From Clostridia bacterium (lineage in GTDB: Bacteria; Bacillota_A; Clostridia; Oscillospirales; CAG-272): a DNA stretch of 64,000 nucleotides. Numbering within the stretch: position 1 is the first letter of the stretch; the number at the start of each line of letters is the position of its first letter. A model generated the notes under the pieces. It did not search any database and was not told where the DNA came from. It worked only from the letters and a program-made list of their open reading frames with translations. Position numbers and translations under genes: made by a program. The stretch lies in the NCBI GenBank assembly GCA_017445115.1, contig JAFSUU010000019.1, positions 62,001-126,000 on the forward strand. Reading direction: 5' to 3'. Below, one piece after another: positions 8,722 through 16,716 of this stretch.

Positions 8722-8916
8722 ATGGATATTTCGCTTATTCTGAAAATCGCGGGTATAGGTCTTTTGAGCGCGGTTGCGTGCCAGATACTCTCAAAGAGCG
8801 GGAAGGACGAGCAATCAACGCTTTTATCCATCGCAGGGATCATAATTGTATTTATCATGATCGTTGATAAAGCGGGAACGCTGATCACATCGCTGAAAGG
8901 GGTGTTCGGGTTGTGA
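8722..8916 (+). CDS. spoIIIAC: Stage III sporulation protein AC
   Basis: 64 residues with two membrane helices (ILKIAGIGLLSAVACQIL and LSIAGIIIVFIMIV) joined by a short polar loop KSGKDEQ, exactly the SpoIIIAC pattern and length. It is a small membrane part of the feeding-tube channel. It starts 1 nt after spoIIIAB and overlaps spoIIIAD by 4 nt. Confidence 0.93.
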   Translation: MDISLILKIAGIGLLSAVACQILSKSGKDEQSTLLSIAGIIIVFIMIVDKAGTLITSLKGVFGL

Positions 8917-9305
8917 GTGCGGAGCTTCTGAAAGCGCTCGGTGTCGCGATACTCTGTATAGCCGCTTCAACAATTCTTAAAAAGCTCGGAAGTCCGTTCG
9001 CAGTCGCACTCGTTGCGGCGTGTATTCTTTCAATAGTGATGATCATTATGCCGAAGATGAAGGAAGTTATCGACGTAGCTTCCGAGATCGGATCCGGATC
9101 TTCGGTTTCAGCATATTTTCCGGTGATCTTAAAGATATGCGCTGTGGCGTTCATAGGAGAGATCGCGTCAGATATCGCGTCGTCGTCCGGTGAAGCAAAT
9201 CTTTCAAAAGCCATTTCTTTTGCGGGAAGATGCGAAATAGTATTTTTGTCTCTCCCGCTGATCAAAGAACTAGTAAACGGCGCGGAGTCTATTGCGGGAG
9301 CTTGA
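8913..9305 (+). CDS. spoIIIAD: Stage III sporulation protein AD
   Basis: 130 residues, about four membrane helices, with KKLGSPFAVALVAACILSI and FAGRCEIVFLSLPLI segments typical of SpoIIIAD. It is a membrane component of the SpoIIIA channel and is related to SpoIIIAC in its first half. It starts at GTG 8913, overlapping the spoIIIAC stop (GTGA), with AAAGGGG upstream. It is followed after 1 nt by spoIIIAE. Confidence 0.92.
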   Translation: MSAELLKALGVAILCIAASTILKKLGSPFAVALVAACILSIVMIIMPKMKEVIDVASEIGSGSSVSAYFPVILKICAVAFIGEIASDIASSSGEANLSKAISFAGRCEIVFLSLPLIKELVNGAESIAGA

Positions 9306-9306
9306 A

Positions 9307-10509
9307 ATGAAAGGAATTCTGAAATTTTCATCAATAATTCTGTTCGTTCTGACGTCACTGGCGGTGTTTTCCGTCAGTTGCAGAGCAGAAGATTATATTG
9401 AGAAATATAAAAAATATATAGAAGAAAACGGCGAGGAAGGAAAGAAAATGACCGTGACGGAATTTCTGACCGGAGAGAAACTCTCGGATAGAGAGGGATA
9501 CGAGCAGGAGATCGAAGGTTTCTTTGACTCGCTCCCGGAAGACCTGAGAGGATCGCTCGGGGGTGCGGACGGGCTGTACGAAGCAGCGGAAAAATATGAC
9601 CTTGAATATTTTACGCATTTATTGCTTGAAAAATTGAAAGAGGCGATCTCTTCCGCGGCTTCCCCCGCCGCGGTACTGTCGGCGCTGATAGTGATCGCTT
9701 TTCTGTCAAGATCCGTTTCTTCCGATATGTCATCGGGCGGCGCGGTCTCGTACGCAGTCAACGCCGCTTTCTGCGTTTTTGCCATTTCATCCGGGATAAT
9801 ATCCTTTTCATCGCTTTCAAAGTATTTTGAAGTCCTTTCAAGCCTTGCAGGCGCCGCGGTCCCGGCGTGTATCGCTCTTTTGATTTCATCCGGAAGAGTC
9901 GGCGCTTCTTCTGTAAGCGCGATACAGATCTCGACCGTGTCCGCTATAGTTGAAAAAATACTGTCAGGCGTTTGCATTCCGCTGCTTGCGTCATCGTGCG
10001 CGCTTATGTTCGCGGAATCGCTGTCGGAAAAATCAGGTATGCTGTCAATATCAAAAGTATTTCGTTCCGCGGCAATCTGGATCGCGGTCTCCGTGACGAC
10101 GGTCGCATCATTCATATTCGGTATTCAGAGCACTCTTTCAAATGCCGCTGATACAGTAGGTCTCAAAACCTTGAAATTCGCTCTCGGCAGTGCAGTTCCG
10201 CTTGTCGGCGGCGCGCTCGGCGATACAGTCTCGGCAATAACCGCGGGAGCTTCGTCTGTAAAGGGATTTTTCGGAGTCGCAATTCTTGTCGCTGTATTTA
10301 TATCGCTTCTTTCACCGCTTGCGCCGCTTATAACCGGCAAAATTTCGATATGTATATCACGTCTGGTGTCCGGCGCTCTCGGATGCGGAGACAAGCTTTT
10401 ATCCGAACTCTCGTCGACTTTGAACGCAATGATAGCCCTTGTCGTTTCGGGCGCCGCCGTTTTTTCGGTAGTTATAGTTTCTTTTATTTCGTTCGGTTCA
10501 GCGCTATGA
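9307..10509 (+). CDS. spoIIIAE: Stage III sporulation protein AE
   Basis: 400 residues: an N-terminal signal-like helix (GILKFSSIILFVLTSLAVF), a polar extracytoplasmic segment to about residue 110, then about seven or eight hydrophobic helices rich in Ala, Ser and Gly, ending in VVIVSFISFG. This is the SpoIIIAE layout, the large polytopic core of the channel. ATG 9307 is preferred because GGGAG lies 6 nt upstream; TTG 9292 is in frame but lies within spoIIIAD without its own ribosome binding site. It overlaps spoIIIAF by 4 nt. Confidence 0.94.
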   Translation: MKGILKFSSIILFVLTSLAVFSVSCRAEDYIEKYKKYIEENGEEGKKMTVTEFLTGEKLSDREGYEQEIEGFFDSLPEDLRGSLGGADGLYEAAEKYDLEYFTHLLLEKLKEAISSAASPAAVLSALIVIAFLSRSVSSDMSSGGAVSYAVNAAFCVFAISSGIISFSSLSKYFEVLSSLAGAAVPACIALLISSGRVGASSVSAIQISTVSAIVEKILSGVCIPLLASSCALMFAESLSEKSGMLSISKVFRSAAIWIAVSVTTVASFIFGIQSTLSNAADTVGLKTLKFALGSAVPLVGGALGDTVSAITAGASSVKGFFGVAILVAVFISLLSPLAPLITGKISICISRLVSGALGCGDKLLSELSSTLNAMIALVVSGAAVFSVVIVSFISFGSAL

Positions 10510-10961
10510 GAGCATATACGGTTACACTTATTTCGGTCAGCGCCGCGGCGTCTCTGATCATAATGCTGTTTTCGGGCAGCAGATATGAAAAGATCCTAAG
10601 ATCTGCAGTTTACGTCATAATCGCTGTATGCGCTATATCTCCTATTGCCGGATTGCTCGGTAACGACGGGCTCTCATCGATAGAATATGAAGTCAGGGAC
10701 ATTGAAAATAAAGTCGATCAAAACACCGTCAAATCTTGTATTCGGGAGATCAAAAACAGATGCAGGGACTTGATCATCGATCAATTTCCCGACACTGTTG
10801 TCAGTAACATAGAAATAGGTTATGAAGGGAACTCTCCCGAAGAGCTTAACATAACGTCATTTGAGGTATACGTATCCGGCGTTGACGATGACGAACTTTG
10901 TGAATATCTTAATGAAGCTTTGAAATTCGACGACGTAAAAGTGTATGAGAAGGAGACGTAA
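10506..10961 (+). CDS. spoIIIAF: Stage III sporulation protein AF
   Basis: 151 residues. Two N-terminal membrane helices (TVTLISVSAAASLIIMLF and AVYVIIAVCAISPIAGLLG) precede a soluble domain with the ring-building-motif type pattern of SpoIIIAF. It starts at ATG 10506 by ATGA overlap with spoIIIAE. The longer open frame starting at 10350 lies inside spoIIIAE and lacks family similarity, so it is not used. It belongs to the mother-cell side of the intercellular channel. Confidence 0.92.
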   Translation: MRAYTVTLISVSAAASLIIMLFSGSRYEKILRSAVYVIIAVCAISPIAGLLGNDGLSSIEYEVRDIENKVDQNTVKSCIREIKNRCRDLIIDQFPDTVVSNIEIGYEGNSPEELNITSFEVYVSGVDDDELCEYLNEALKFDDVKVYEKET

Positions 10962-10962
10962 A

Positions 10963-11424
10963 GTGAAGATAAAAGAGCTTATAAAAGGAACGAAATACGG
11001 CAAATATCTGATCCCGGCTTTAATAGCCGTTGTCGCTGTCATATTTGCCATTCCTTCAAACAGTAAAAATGAGACTGATGATACGACGACATACGTGATG
11101 CTCTCCGACGAACTTGAAGAAAAAATAGAATCTCTTTGTAAAAGCGTTGACGGCATACGGTTCGCAAAAGCGCTCGTTACGCTTGATACGTCGGAGGAAT
11201 ACGTGTTTGCCAAAGATTCCGAAAAGAACGGGGAATACTTCAAGATCACAACGAGCGCAACGGATCGCGGGGGCATTGAACTCTACGTGATCTCACCGAG
11301 AGTCCGGGGCGCCGCGGTCGTCTGTACCGGAGGAGATAACCCGAAGGTCAAAAAGACCGTAACCGAGCTCGTATCTTCGGCGCTCGGCATCGATACTACG
11401 AAAATAGCCGTGGCAGGCAGCTAA
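10963..11424 (+). CDS. spoIIIAG: Stage III sporulation protein AG
   Basis: 153 residues with one N-terminal membrane helix (YLIPALIAVVAVIFAIP), then an extracytoplasmic domain ending in the ring-building motif region RGAAVVCTGGDNPKVKKTV, characteristic of SpoIIIAG. SpoIIIAG forms a large oligomeric ring in the intermembrane space. The start is GTG 10963, with AAGGAG 7 nt upstream; the ATG at 10945 lies within spoIIIAF and precedes that Shine-Dalgarno. The protein is shorter than in Bacillus (about 229) but typical for Clostridia. Confidence 0.92.
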   Translation: MKIKELIKGTKYGKYLIPALIAVVAVIFAIPSNSKNETDDTTTYVMLSDELEEKIESLCKSVDGIRFAKALVTLDTSEEYVFAKDSEKNGEYFKITTSATDRGGIELYVISPRVRGAAVVCTGGDNPKVKKTVTELVSSALGIDTTKIAVAGS

Positions 11425-11486
11425 GGCGGTAATTATTTCCGGCGCAATTTCATATAAATATATCAAAAACAAATTTGGAGGCGTAT

Positions 11487-12041
11487 ATGAATATTAAAAA
11501 CGTAAAAGAGAAGACTCTGGCGCTGATCAGAAAGGTCGGCAAAAAGACGGTCATAGCAACGATGGCTGTTATAGTCATAGGAGTAGCGGTCTTGCTGAAC
11601 TTTCTTGTCACGCGTCAGACTCCTGTAGAGCTTGAAGAAGAGCTTGGGCCGGTCGCCGCGCTGCTTACAGACGGTGAAGTCGAGGTCTCCGCTGACGAGT
11701 ATTTTGCAACTGTGACGCTTAACCGCCGCACAGCGCGCGACGAAGCGATGGCTGTACTTAAGACTGTCACCGAAAGCGACAGCGCGGTCGAAGAGGTCAA
11801 AAACTCAGCTTACGGCGACATAAGACAGATCGCGGGGGACATCGAGAGGGAAGCGAATATTGAATCGCTTGTTGCCGCGAAAGGATTTGAACAGTGTGTC
11901 GCGGTGGTGAACGGCGATACGGCGAGTATCATCGTCAAGTGCGACGGACTGACACCGGGCGAGGTCGCGCAGATAAGCGAGATAGTTTACAACGAGACCG
12001 GTATCGCTCCGGCAGACTTAAAAATCATTGAGAAAAAATAG
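11487..12041 (+). CDS. spoIIIAH: Stage III sporulation protein AH
   Basis: 184 residues: cytoplasmic N-terminus, one membrane helix (VIATMAVIVIGVAVLLNFLV), a Glu/Asp-rich linker, and an extracytoplasmic YscJ/FliF-like ring domain with KGFEQCVAVVNGDTASIIVK. SpoIIIAH pairs with SpoIIQ across the intermembrane space. ATG 11487 follows GGAGG; TTG 11475 is in frame but overlaps the ribosome binding site. It is the last operon gene, followed by a strong terminator. A 62-nt gap after spoIIIAG is the largest in the operon. Confidence 0.95.
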   Translation: MNIKNVKEKTLALIRKVGKKTVIATMAVIVIGVAVLLNFLVTRQTPVELEEELGPVAALLTDGEVEVSADEYFATVTLNRRTARDEAMAVLKTVTESDSAVEEVKNSAYGDIRQIAGDIEREANIESLVAAKGFEQCVAVVNGDTASIIVKCDGLTPGEVAQISEIVYNETGIAPADLKIIEKK

Positions 12042-12057
12042 TATCAACTATGACTTA

Positions 12058-12086
12058 CGCCGCAGATCTGATCTGCGGCGCGTTTT
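12058..12086 (+). terminator. Terminator of the spoIIIA operon
   Basis: Perfect 10-bp stem CGCCGCAGAT/ATCTGCGGCG with a 3-nt loop, followed by CGTTTT, 16 nt after spoIIIAH. Confidence 0.88.
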
Positions 12087-12096
12087 CATTATAGTA

Positions 12097-12125
12097 TTGA
12101 CAATTATATATAAATATAGTAAAAT
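12097..12125 (+). promoter_or_regulatory. Sigma-A-type promoter for the 12160-13614 gene pair
   Basis: TTGACA at 12097-12102 and TAAAAT at 12120-12125, exactly 17 bp apart, directly after the spoIIIA terminator. This points to vegetative rather than sporulation expression of the two downstream genes. Confidence 0.78.
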
Positions 12126-12159
12126 TATAAGACAAGATAAACTACGGAAGGAAACCAAA

Positions 12160-12480
12160 ATGAGCGACAACGAAAAAGAAATTCTCGATAAAGCTACCGT
12201 CAAAGGCAGCTATCTGATGTATAAGGACAGACCTCTCGTCAGAGATAATAACGTGATCTGTTACGGAAATATGGATGACGAATACGTTCTCTGCCTCACT
12301 ATCATGACGGAAGTTGAGCAGAACGGAAAAAACGTACCCGATATGGTATTGATACAGATCGTTCGTACGGACGAGAACGTTTCCGCGACCGATAAGATCG
12401 CAAAGCAGGATATAAAGAAAGGACTTTATGAGGCGTTTGAGCTGGGATATATCTGGCTGACAAGGCTTATCGGTGAATAA
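12160..12480 (+). CDS. Conserved-looking small protein of unknown function
   Basis: 106 residues. I do not recognise the family. The protein is soluble and acidic at the N-terminus (MSDNEKEIL), has a compact beta-rich middle (NVICYGNMDDEYVLCLTIM) and a C-terminal helix (LYEAFELGYIWLTRLI). It has no membrane segment, signal peptide or obvious metal site. The start is ATG 12160 with GGAAGGAAA upstream; the frame is open further upstream but runs back through the promoter and terminator. It has a good sigma-A promoter and is followed 3 nt later by a lipoprotein gene, so the two are probably co-transcribed. Confidence 0.75.
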   Translation: MSDNEKEILDKATVKGSYLMYKDRPLVRDNNVICYGNMDDEYVLCLTIMTEVEQNGKNVPDMVLIQIVRTDENVSATDKIAKQDIKKGLYEAFELGYIWLTRLIGE

Positions 12481-12483
12481 ACA

Positions 12484-13614
12484 ATGAAGACCTTACTTAA
12501 ACTTGTTTCTGTTATTCTTCTGATATCTTTGGTGCTTGTTTCGGCAGCATCCTGCTCAGGCGACAAAGAAGAAGAGAGCATATCTGAGACCGAGTCCGAG
12601 ACTGAAACCGAAAAGGTCACCGAAACCGAGACCGAGACTGAAACGGAAGAGGAGAATATAGTCTTCGTACCGGAGAACATCAATCCTCTCACCGGACTTG
12701 AAGCATCATACGATGTTTCTTCTTCAAGACCTCTCGGCGTGATGTTCAACAATATATGGGATGCGCTTCCTCAGGTTGGCGTCTCAAAATGCGACGTACT
12801 GTTCGAGTGCCTTGCTGAGGGCGGTATCACCAGACTGTTCGGCTTGTTCTCGGAGTATCAGGACCTCGGAGTCGTCGGTTCTGTCCGTTCGGCAAGACCG
12901 TATTATATTGACTTTGCTCAGATGTTTGACGCGATCTACTGCCACGCCGGCGGAAGCGAAGACGCTTACAGCCAGATAGCGTATCGCGGTATCGATCATA
13001 TAGACGGTGTCAGATACGACCCTCTCGGCGTGTATTACAGAGACGAAGAGCGTATGAAGACTATGCTGATCGAGCATACTCTTATGACCTCGGGCGAAGG
13101 TCTTATCAGGACTATCGACTACTGCGGTTACAGAACAGAACTTCGCGACGGATTTGAATATCCTTATGTTTTCCCGGAGTACGGCACCGAAATCACTCTT
13201 GACGGCGGCGAATCGCTTCACATTCACCTCCCGATCTCGTACTATCAGACAGTGGATTATCAGTATGACGCTGAATCGAAACTGTATTACAGATTTCAGT
13301 ATAACGGCGACGAGCACATCGACGGAGAAAACGGGAAACAGCTTGCGTTCACAAACGTCATTGTGATCTTCTGCGAGTCATACGTTTACGACGATTACGG
13401 AAGACTTAAAGTCGGAACTGTCGGAGAGGGAGACGGGTACCTTGCAACCGGCGGTAAATATATTCCGATCAAATGGTTAAGACCTTCCGCCGACGGCAAC
13501 GGTCTGTTCGTGAGAGCTGACAACGGAGAAGTGATAACTCTTAACAGAGGCAAAACGATGATCAACGTTTGTTCTACGGATATTATCAATGATATTTCGA
13601 TGAATCAAAACTGA
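12484..13614 (+). CDS. DUF3048-family lipoprotein (YerB-like)
   Basis: 376 residues. It has a lipoprotein signal peptide with lipobox SAASC (Cys24), then a low-complexity Ser/Glu/Thr linker (residues 35-57), then a DUF3048-type domain recognised by NPLTGL, RPLGVMFNN, DVLFECLAEGG, GSVRSARPYYIDFA and HAGGS. Bacillus YerB is a membrane lipoprotein of this type; its molecular role is not settled. It should be anchored outside the membrane after processing by Lgt, and an lgt gene is present at 58370. It sits 3 nt after the small 106-residue gene and ends at a bidirectional terminator. Confidence 0.82.
   Translation: MKTLLKLVSVILLISLVLVSAASCSGDKEEESISETESETETEKVTETETETETEEENIVFVPENINPLTGLEASYDVSSSRPLGVMFNNIWDALPQVGVSKCDVLFECLAEGGITRLFGLFSEYQDLGVVGSVRSARPYYIDFAQMFDAIYCHAGGSEDAYSQIAYRGIDHIDGVRYDPLGVYYRDEERMKTMLIEHTLMTSGEGLIRTIDYCGYRTELRDGFEYPYVFPEYGTEITLDGGESLHIHLPISYYQTVDYQYDAESKLYYRFQYNGDEHIDGENGKQLAFTNVIVIFCESYVYDDYGRLKVGTVGEGDGYLATGGKYIPIKWLRPSADGNGLFVRADNGEVITLNRGKTMINVCSTDIINDISMNQN
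12586..12654 (+). repeat. Low-complexity Ser/Glu/Thr coding repeat
   Basis: Near-tandem GAR-ACN codon pairs encode a (T/S)E repeat at residues 35-57 of the lipoprotein. It is a flexible spacer between the lipid anchor and the folded domain and is a likely site of length variation between strains. Confidence 0.75.
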
Positions 13615-13629
13615 CTCGGACAATTAAAG

Positions 13630-13658
13630 AGAGCCGCCATAATTTGGCGGCTCTTTTA
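13630..13658. terminator. Terminator between convergent genes
   Basis: Perfect 9-bp stem AGAGCCGCC/GGCGGCTCT with a 7-nt loop and TTTT tail on the plus strand. The A-containing left flank could give a weak U tail on the minus strand, so it may serve both converging genes. Confidence 0.85.
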
Positions 13659-13671
13659 AGTTAGCGTTATA

Positions 13672-14622
13672 TTATTGCTTTTTCTTTTTGGACTTCAGGA
13701 ATACTGCGGTCAATATCGCTGCAGCCGCGATCAGAAGTACGAGCGCTCCGATGATTATGTAAAGAACGGGGACTTTGTTTCCAAACATTTCAACTTCTTC
13801 ATTTGATGAAGGATTTGTCTCCACCTCGACGTCTGTTTCTTTTTCGGTGTTGGATTCCGTGCTTTCAGAGCCGCCGTTTGCCGTATCATCGTTTGACGTA
13901 CCGGGTTCTTTGTCAGTGTCAGTCGACGTATCATTTTCGGTGACTGTCGACGGATCGTCTTTGCCATGGTCTTCGGTAATATCTGACGCATCCACAGTAT
14001 CTTCATAAGAGATAACCTTCTGAGTTTCTTCGGGGACTTTTTCGCTTCCCACTCTGACGCTCGCGTTGGTCCAGATCACGTCGAGGTCTTCATCCTTGGC
14101 GTTGATTATGTCTTCGTTGCTCGGCAATATTCCTATTGTGTATTCACCGTCTTCGGCGATACCCATTATCTGAAACGTGAATTTTATGATCGTTCCTTTA
14201 TTGTAAATATCATCGAAACCGTAAGGCTCCAGTATTATCAGCTTGAAATTTTTGTCGCTCGAGCTGATGTTGTAATCTTTCAGCTGTGAAAGAAGTCTTG
14301 AGGCTATGGGACCTGTAAGCTCATCGTCCGATACGTTGTCTTTTGAATCCCAAAGCTCGAGGTATTTGGAAAATTCGTCGTTTAATTCGGTGTCTCTTAG
14401 AATAAACGTGTCTGAGTCATAATAGAGTAAGCATACAAAATATGAAAAGCCGGGGTTTTCGTTTATGTTGAGCTCAATTGTGATCTCTTCATTTTGAAGT
14501 CCTGCAGCGTTGGTAAGCGATACGTCCAATGTGTCAGGATCTGCGGCGAAAGACGGGAATGCAAGCGAGGTGGTGAGTATCACCATCAGCGATGCGATGA
14601 TCAGTGACAGTACTTTTTTCAT
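13672..14622 (-). CDS. Cohesin-like, membrane-anchored surface protein
   Basis: 316 residues. The layout is: signal peptide (MKKVLSLIIASLMVILTTSL, cleavage near SFAAD); a beta-rich domain at about 30-195 with NENPGFSYFVCLLYYDSDTF and GTIIKFTFQIM, resembling the cohesin/carbohydrate-binding-related fold; a long acidic Ser/Thr/Asp/Glu-rich linker (about 205-280); and a C-terminal membrane helix (VPVLYIIIGALVLLIAAAAI) with a KSKKKKQ tail. It is therefore exposed outside and held by the helix rather than by sortase. CTCAAGGAG precedes the start and a consensus promoter lies at 14677-14705. The fold assignment is by eye; no dockerin is seen in the window. Confidence 0.6.
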   Translation of the reverse strand: MKKVLSLIIASLMVILTTSLAFPSFAADPDTLDVSLTNAAGLQNEEITIELNINENPGFSYFVCLLYYDSDTFILRDTELNDEFSKYLELWDSKDNVSDDELTGPIASRLLSQLKDYNISSSDKNFKLIILEPYGFDDIYNKGTIIKFTFQIMGIAEDGEYTIGILPSNEDIINAKDEDLDVIWTNASVRVGSEKVPEETQKVISYEDTVDASDITEDHGKDDPSTVTENDTSTDTDKEPGTSNDDTANGGSESTESNTEKETDVEVETNPSSNEEVEMFGNKVPVLYIIIGALVLLIAAAAILTAVFLKSKKKKQ

Positions 14623-14648
14623 TTTGTTCTCCTTGAGTTTTTGCGGGT

Positions 14649-14664
14649 CGGGGCAAACGCCCCG
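14649..14664 (-). promoter_or_regulatory. GC-rich hairpin in the 5' UTR of the cohesin-like gene
   Basis: CGGGGC/GCCCCG stem with a 4-nt loop between promoter and ribosome binding site. There is no T run after it, so it is not a terminator; an mRNA-stability or translational role is possible. Confidence 0.35.
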
Positions 14665-14676
14665 TTTGATACATCA

Positions 14677-14705
14677 ATTATATACATTTTGACGTGCAAT
14701 GTCAA
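14677..14705 (-). promoter_or_regulatory. Consensus sigma-A promoter of the cohesin-like gene
   Basis: On the minus strand, TTGACA (14705-14700), a 17-bp spacer and TATAAT (14682-14677): a perfect match to consensus, predicting strong vegetative expression. Confidence 0.88.
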
Positions 14706-14781
14706 TAAGCTTCGTCCCTTTTCCCGCATTTGAGCCTGAATATTTGAACATCAATATGTGACGAAAAACTGAAACTTGTTG

Positions 14782-14810
14782 TTGATTTTACATATTCCGT
14801 GTAGTATACT
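14782..14810 (+). promoter_or_regulatory. Sigma-A-type promoter of the 14841-16509 pair
   Basis: TTGATT at 14782-14787 and TATACT at 14805-14810 with a 17-bp spacer. It is divergent from the minus-strand promoter at 14677-14705. Confidence 0.7.
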
Positions 14811-14840
14811 TAGAATACAATATTTAATTTGGAGAATAAT

Positions 14841-15617
14841 ATGAGGTTTCCGGTTGCTTATCAGCTTTATTCAGCAAGAGATATATTTGAAGATGATCCT
14901 ATAGGATTCCTTAAAGGATTGAAAGAGTCAGGGTATGACGGCGTTGAACTTGCCGGTTTTTACGGAAAGGACGCGAAGTATCTGAGAGGTGTGTGCGATG
15001 CGATCGGTCTTAAAATAGTTTCGATCCACCTTTCGTTCTGGACGCTCACTGAGAATTTTGATGAAACAGTCAGATTTCTGAAGGCATACGGATGCGACTA
15101 TGTGGCGATCCCCGGCGCTTTCGGAATGTATATCGGAAGCGAAAGATATGCGTCATATATAAGGGACTTTTCGAAACTCGGAAGAGTCTTGCGCGATAAC
15201 GGTATTCAGCTTTTATATCACAACCACTGTTTTGAATTCGAGAAATCGTCCGGTGAGCTTGCCTTTGACGTTATGTATAACGCTTTCGATCCCGAACTTG
15301 TCAAGGCGGAGCTGGATTGCGGATTTGCGATGTACTGCAATGTCGATCCTATAAGACTTATTAAAAAATACAGAACCAGGGTCCCGGTCCTTCATCTGAA
15401 GGATTTTCGCCGCAATGAAGGAGTCGAGGGAGATTTTTCAACCTTTGCGTGCCCTACAGGTGAGGGCGTACTTGATCTTCCGGGTATATTTAAAGCAGCT
15501 GAATTCTCAGGAGTACAGTGGCTCGTCGTTGAGCAGGATTCGCAGTTATGGCACGGAATGGATCAGGCACAGAGCGCCGAAAGAAGTATAAATAACCTTA
15601 GAAAATTGATGGATTGA
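14841..15617 (+). CDS. Sugar phosphate isomerase/epimerase-like TIM barrel
   Basis: 258 residues of the xylose-isomerase-like TIM-barrel (AP endonuclease 2) family. Typical strand-end motifs are GYDGVELAGF, IVSIHLS, LLYHNHCFEFE, ELDCGF, VPVLHLKDF and WLVVEQD. The Glu, His and Asp residues in these motifs form the usual divalent-metal site. The family isomerises or epimerises sugars and inositol derivatives; the substrate is not evident here. ATG 14841 follows GGAG at 6 nt; TTG 14829 lies before that site. The lipid-kinase gene begins 7 nt after the stop, so they are co-transcribed. Confidence 0.85.
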   Translation: MRFPVAYQLYSARDIFEDDPIGFLKGLKESGYDGVELAGFYGKDAKYLRGVCDAIGLKIVSIHLSFWTLTENFDETVRFLKAYGCDYVAIPGAFGMYIGSERYASYIRDFSKLGRVLRDNGIQLLYHNHCFEFEKSSGELAFDVMYNAFDPELVKAELDCGFAMYCNVDPIRLIKKYRTRVPVLHLKDFRRNEGVEGDFSTFACPTGEGVLDLPGIFKAAEFSGVQWLVVEQDSQLWHGMDQAQSAERSINNLRKLMD

Positions 15618-15624
15618 GGAAATT

Positions 15625-16509
15625 ATGGACAGATTGATGCTGCTCGTAAATCCGGTCGCAGGTCAGAATGCGATCGGCGCAAAGATGATTGAACTCATAG
15701 ACGTTTTTGTCAAAGGCGGATATAAAGTTGAGACAGTAATCACTCAAAGCGTCGAACATCTTAAACAGCAGGTCGAAGAGAGAGGAAATGATTTCGATCT
15801 TATAGTTTGCTGCGGCGGTGACGGTACGTTGAGTCTCACCGTTTCGTCCATGCAGAAATTATCCGATCCTCCGAGGCTCGGATACATTCCGTGCGGTACA
15901 ACAAACGATTTTGCAAAGACGAGAGGTATTTCATCAAATCCCATTAAAGCTGCGAAACAGATCGTTAAAGGGGATGACCACTTCGTTGACGTCGGCATGT
16001 TCGGAGACAAATCGTATATTTACGTCGCCGCTTTCGGCATTTTTTCTGACGTTTCATACGCGACGTCACGAAAGCTTAAACGCGCAATCGGTCACGCGGC
16101 ATACGTGCTCGGCGGTCTGAAAGCTGTCGCTCATATTGAGAGCTTCCACGTCAAATTCAACGTGAACGGTCAGGAGATAGAGGACGATTTTATATACGGC
16201 ATGGTATCTAATACGATGCGAGTCGGCGGCTTCAGACTCCCGCTCCTTTTCAATAAATTCGAACTCGACGACGGATATATAGACGTCACTCTCGTGAGAA
16301 AACCGAAGAATATTAAAGAAAGGTCACGGCTTGTAGGCGCGCTGATCCATCAGAAATCAGACGGCGTAGAACTGATGCAGTTCAGAGCAAAGTCTTTCTC
16401 GTATGAATCCGACAAGGAGATCTCATGGACGATCGACGGTGAGTTCGGAGGTTCTTACAAAGAACATACCGTTAAAATTGTGAGCGGAACTCTTAAAATG
16501 GTCTATTGA
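15625..16509 (+). CDS. Diacylglycerol kinase-family lipid kinase (DgkB/YegS-like)
   Basis: 294 residues. The DAGK catalytic domain contains the nucleotide motif CCGGDGTLS (residues 63-71) and PCGTTNDFAKTRG. The C-terminal beta domain ends in WTIDGEFGG. Soluble, membrane-associating kinases of this type phosphorylate diacylglycerol or related lipids; in Gram-positives DgkB recycles diacylglycerol produced during lipoteichoic acid synthesis. Specificity cannot be read from sequence. It follows the TIM-barrel gene by 7 nt and precedes an A/T-rich inverted repeat. Confidence 0.87.
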   Translation: MDRLMLLVNPVAGQNAIGAKMIELIDVFVKGGYKVETVITQSVEHLKQQVEERGNDFDLIVCCGGDGTLSLTVSSMQKLSDPPRLGYIPCGTTNDFAKTRGISSNPIKAAKQIVKGDDHFVDVGMFGDKSYIYVAAFGIFSDVSYATSRKLKRAIGHAAYVLGGLKAVAHIESFHVKFNVNGQEIEDDFIYGMVSNTMRVGGFRLPLLFNKFELDDGYIDVTLVRKPKNIKERSRLVGALIHQKSDGVELMQFRAKSFSYESDKEISWTIDGEFGGSYKEHTVKIVSGTLKMVY

Positions 16510-16532
16510 TATGCACGATTTGTGTAGGTCTT

Positions 16533-16556
16533 TGTCTAAAACGACGCTTTTAGACA
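16533..16556 (+). terminator. A/T-rich inverted repeat, possible weak terminator
   Basis: Perfect 9-bp arms TGTCTAAAA/TTTTAGACA around a 6-nt centre, 24 nt after the lipid kinase stop. The following TTTATG is a poor U tail. It could be a weak terminator or a protein-binding site. Confidence 0.4.
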
Positions 16557-16595
16557 TTTATGTAAATCTTTTTGCGAAAAATCTCTCGATAAGTG

Positions 16596-16624
16596 TTGAC
16601 AAATAAGTTAGACGCGTGTATAAT
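16596..16624 (+). promoter_or_regulatory. Consensus sigma-A promoter of the BlaI-type regulator
   Basis: TTGACA at 16596-16601, 17-bp spacer, TATAAT at 16619-16624. It is a perfect match. Confidence 0.9.
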
Positions 16625-16632
16625 TAAAACGC

Positions 16633-16676
16633 TTACCCTCAAGGGTAATTTTTCTGCTCCGGAAAATTGCGGAGCA
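16633..16676 (+). promoter_or_regulatory. Two inverted repeats in the blaI-like leader (candidate operator and hairpin)
   Basis: TTACCCTCAAGGGTAA (16633-16648) is a perfect palindrome overlapping the predicted transcription start, a good place for an autoregulatory operator. It is followed by TTTTT, so as RNA it is also a weak terminator-like hairpin. A second hairpin, TGCTCCG/CGGAGCA (16655-16676), follows. Neither matches the TACA-N-TGTA operator known for BlaI/MecI. Confidence 0.5.
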
Positions 16677-16716
16677 ATATACAGTATTTGTTTGTTTCAC
16701 AGAAAGGCGGAACGCA

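Noticed and set aside
12586..12654. CRISPR-like or minisatellite array
   Set aside because: The repeat is a short in-frame codon repeat within a lipoprotein linker; there are no spacers.
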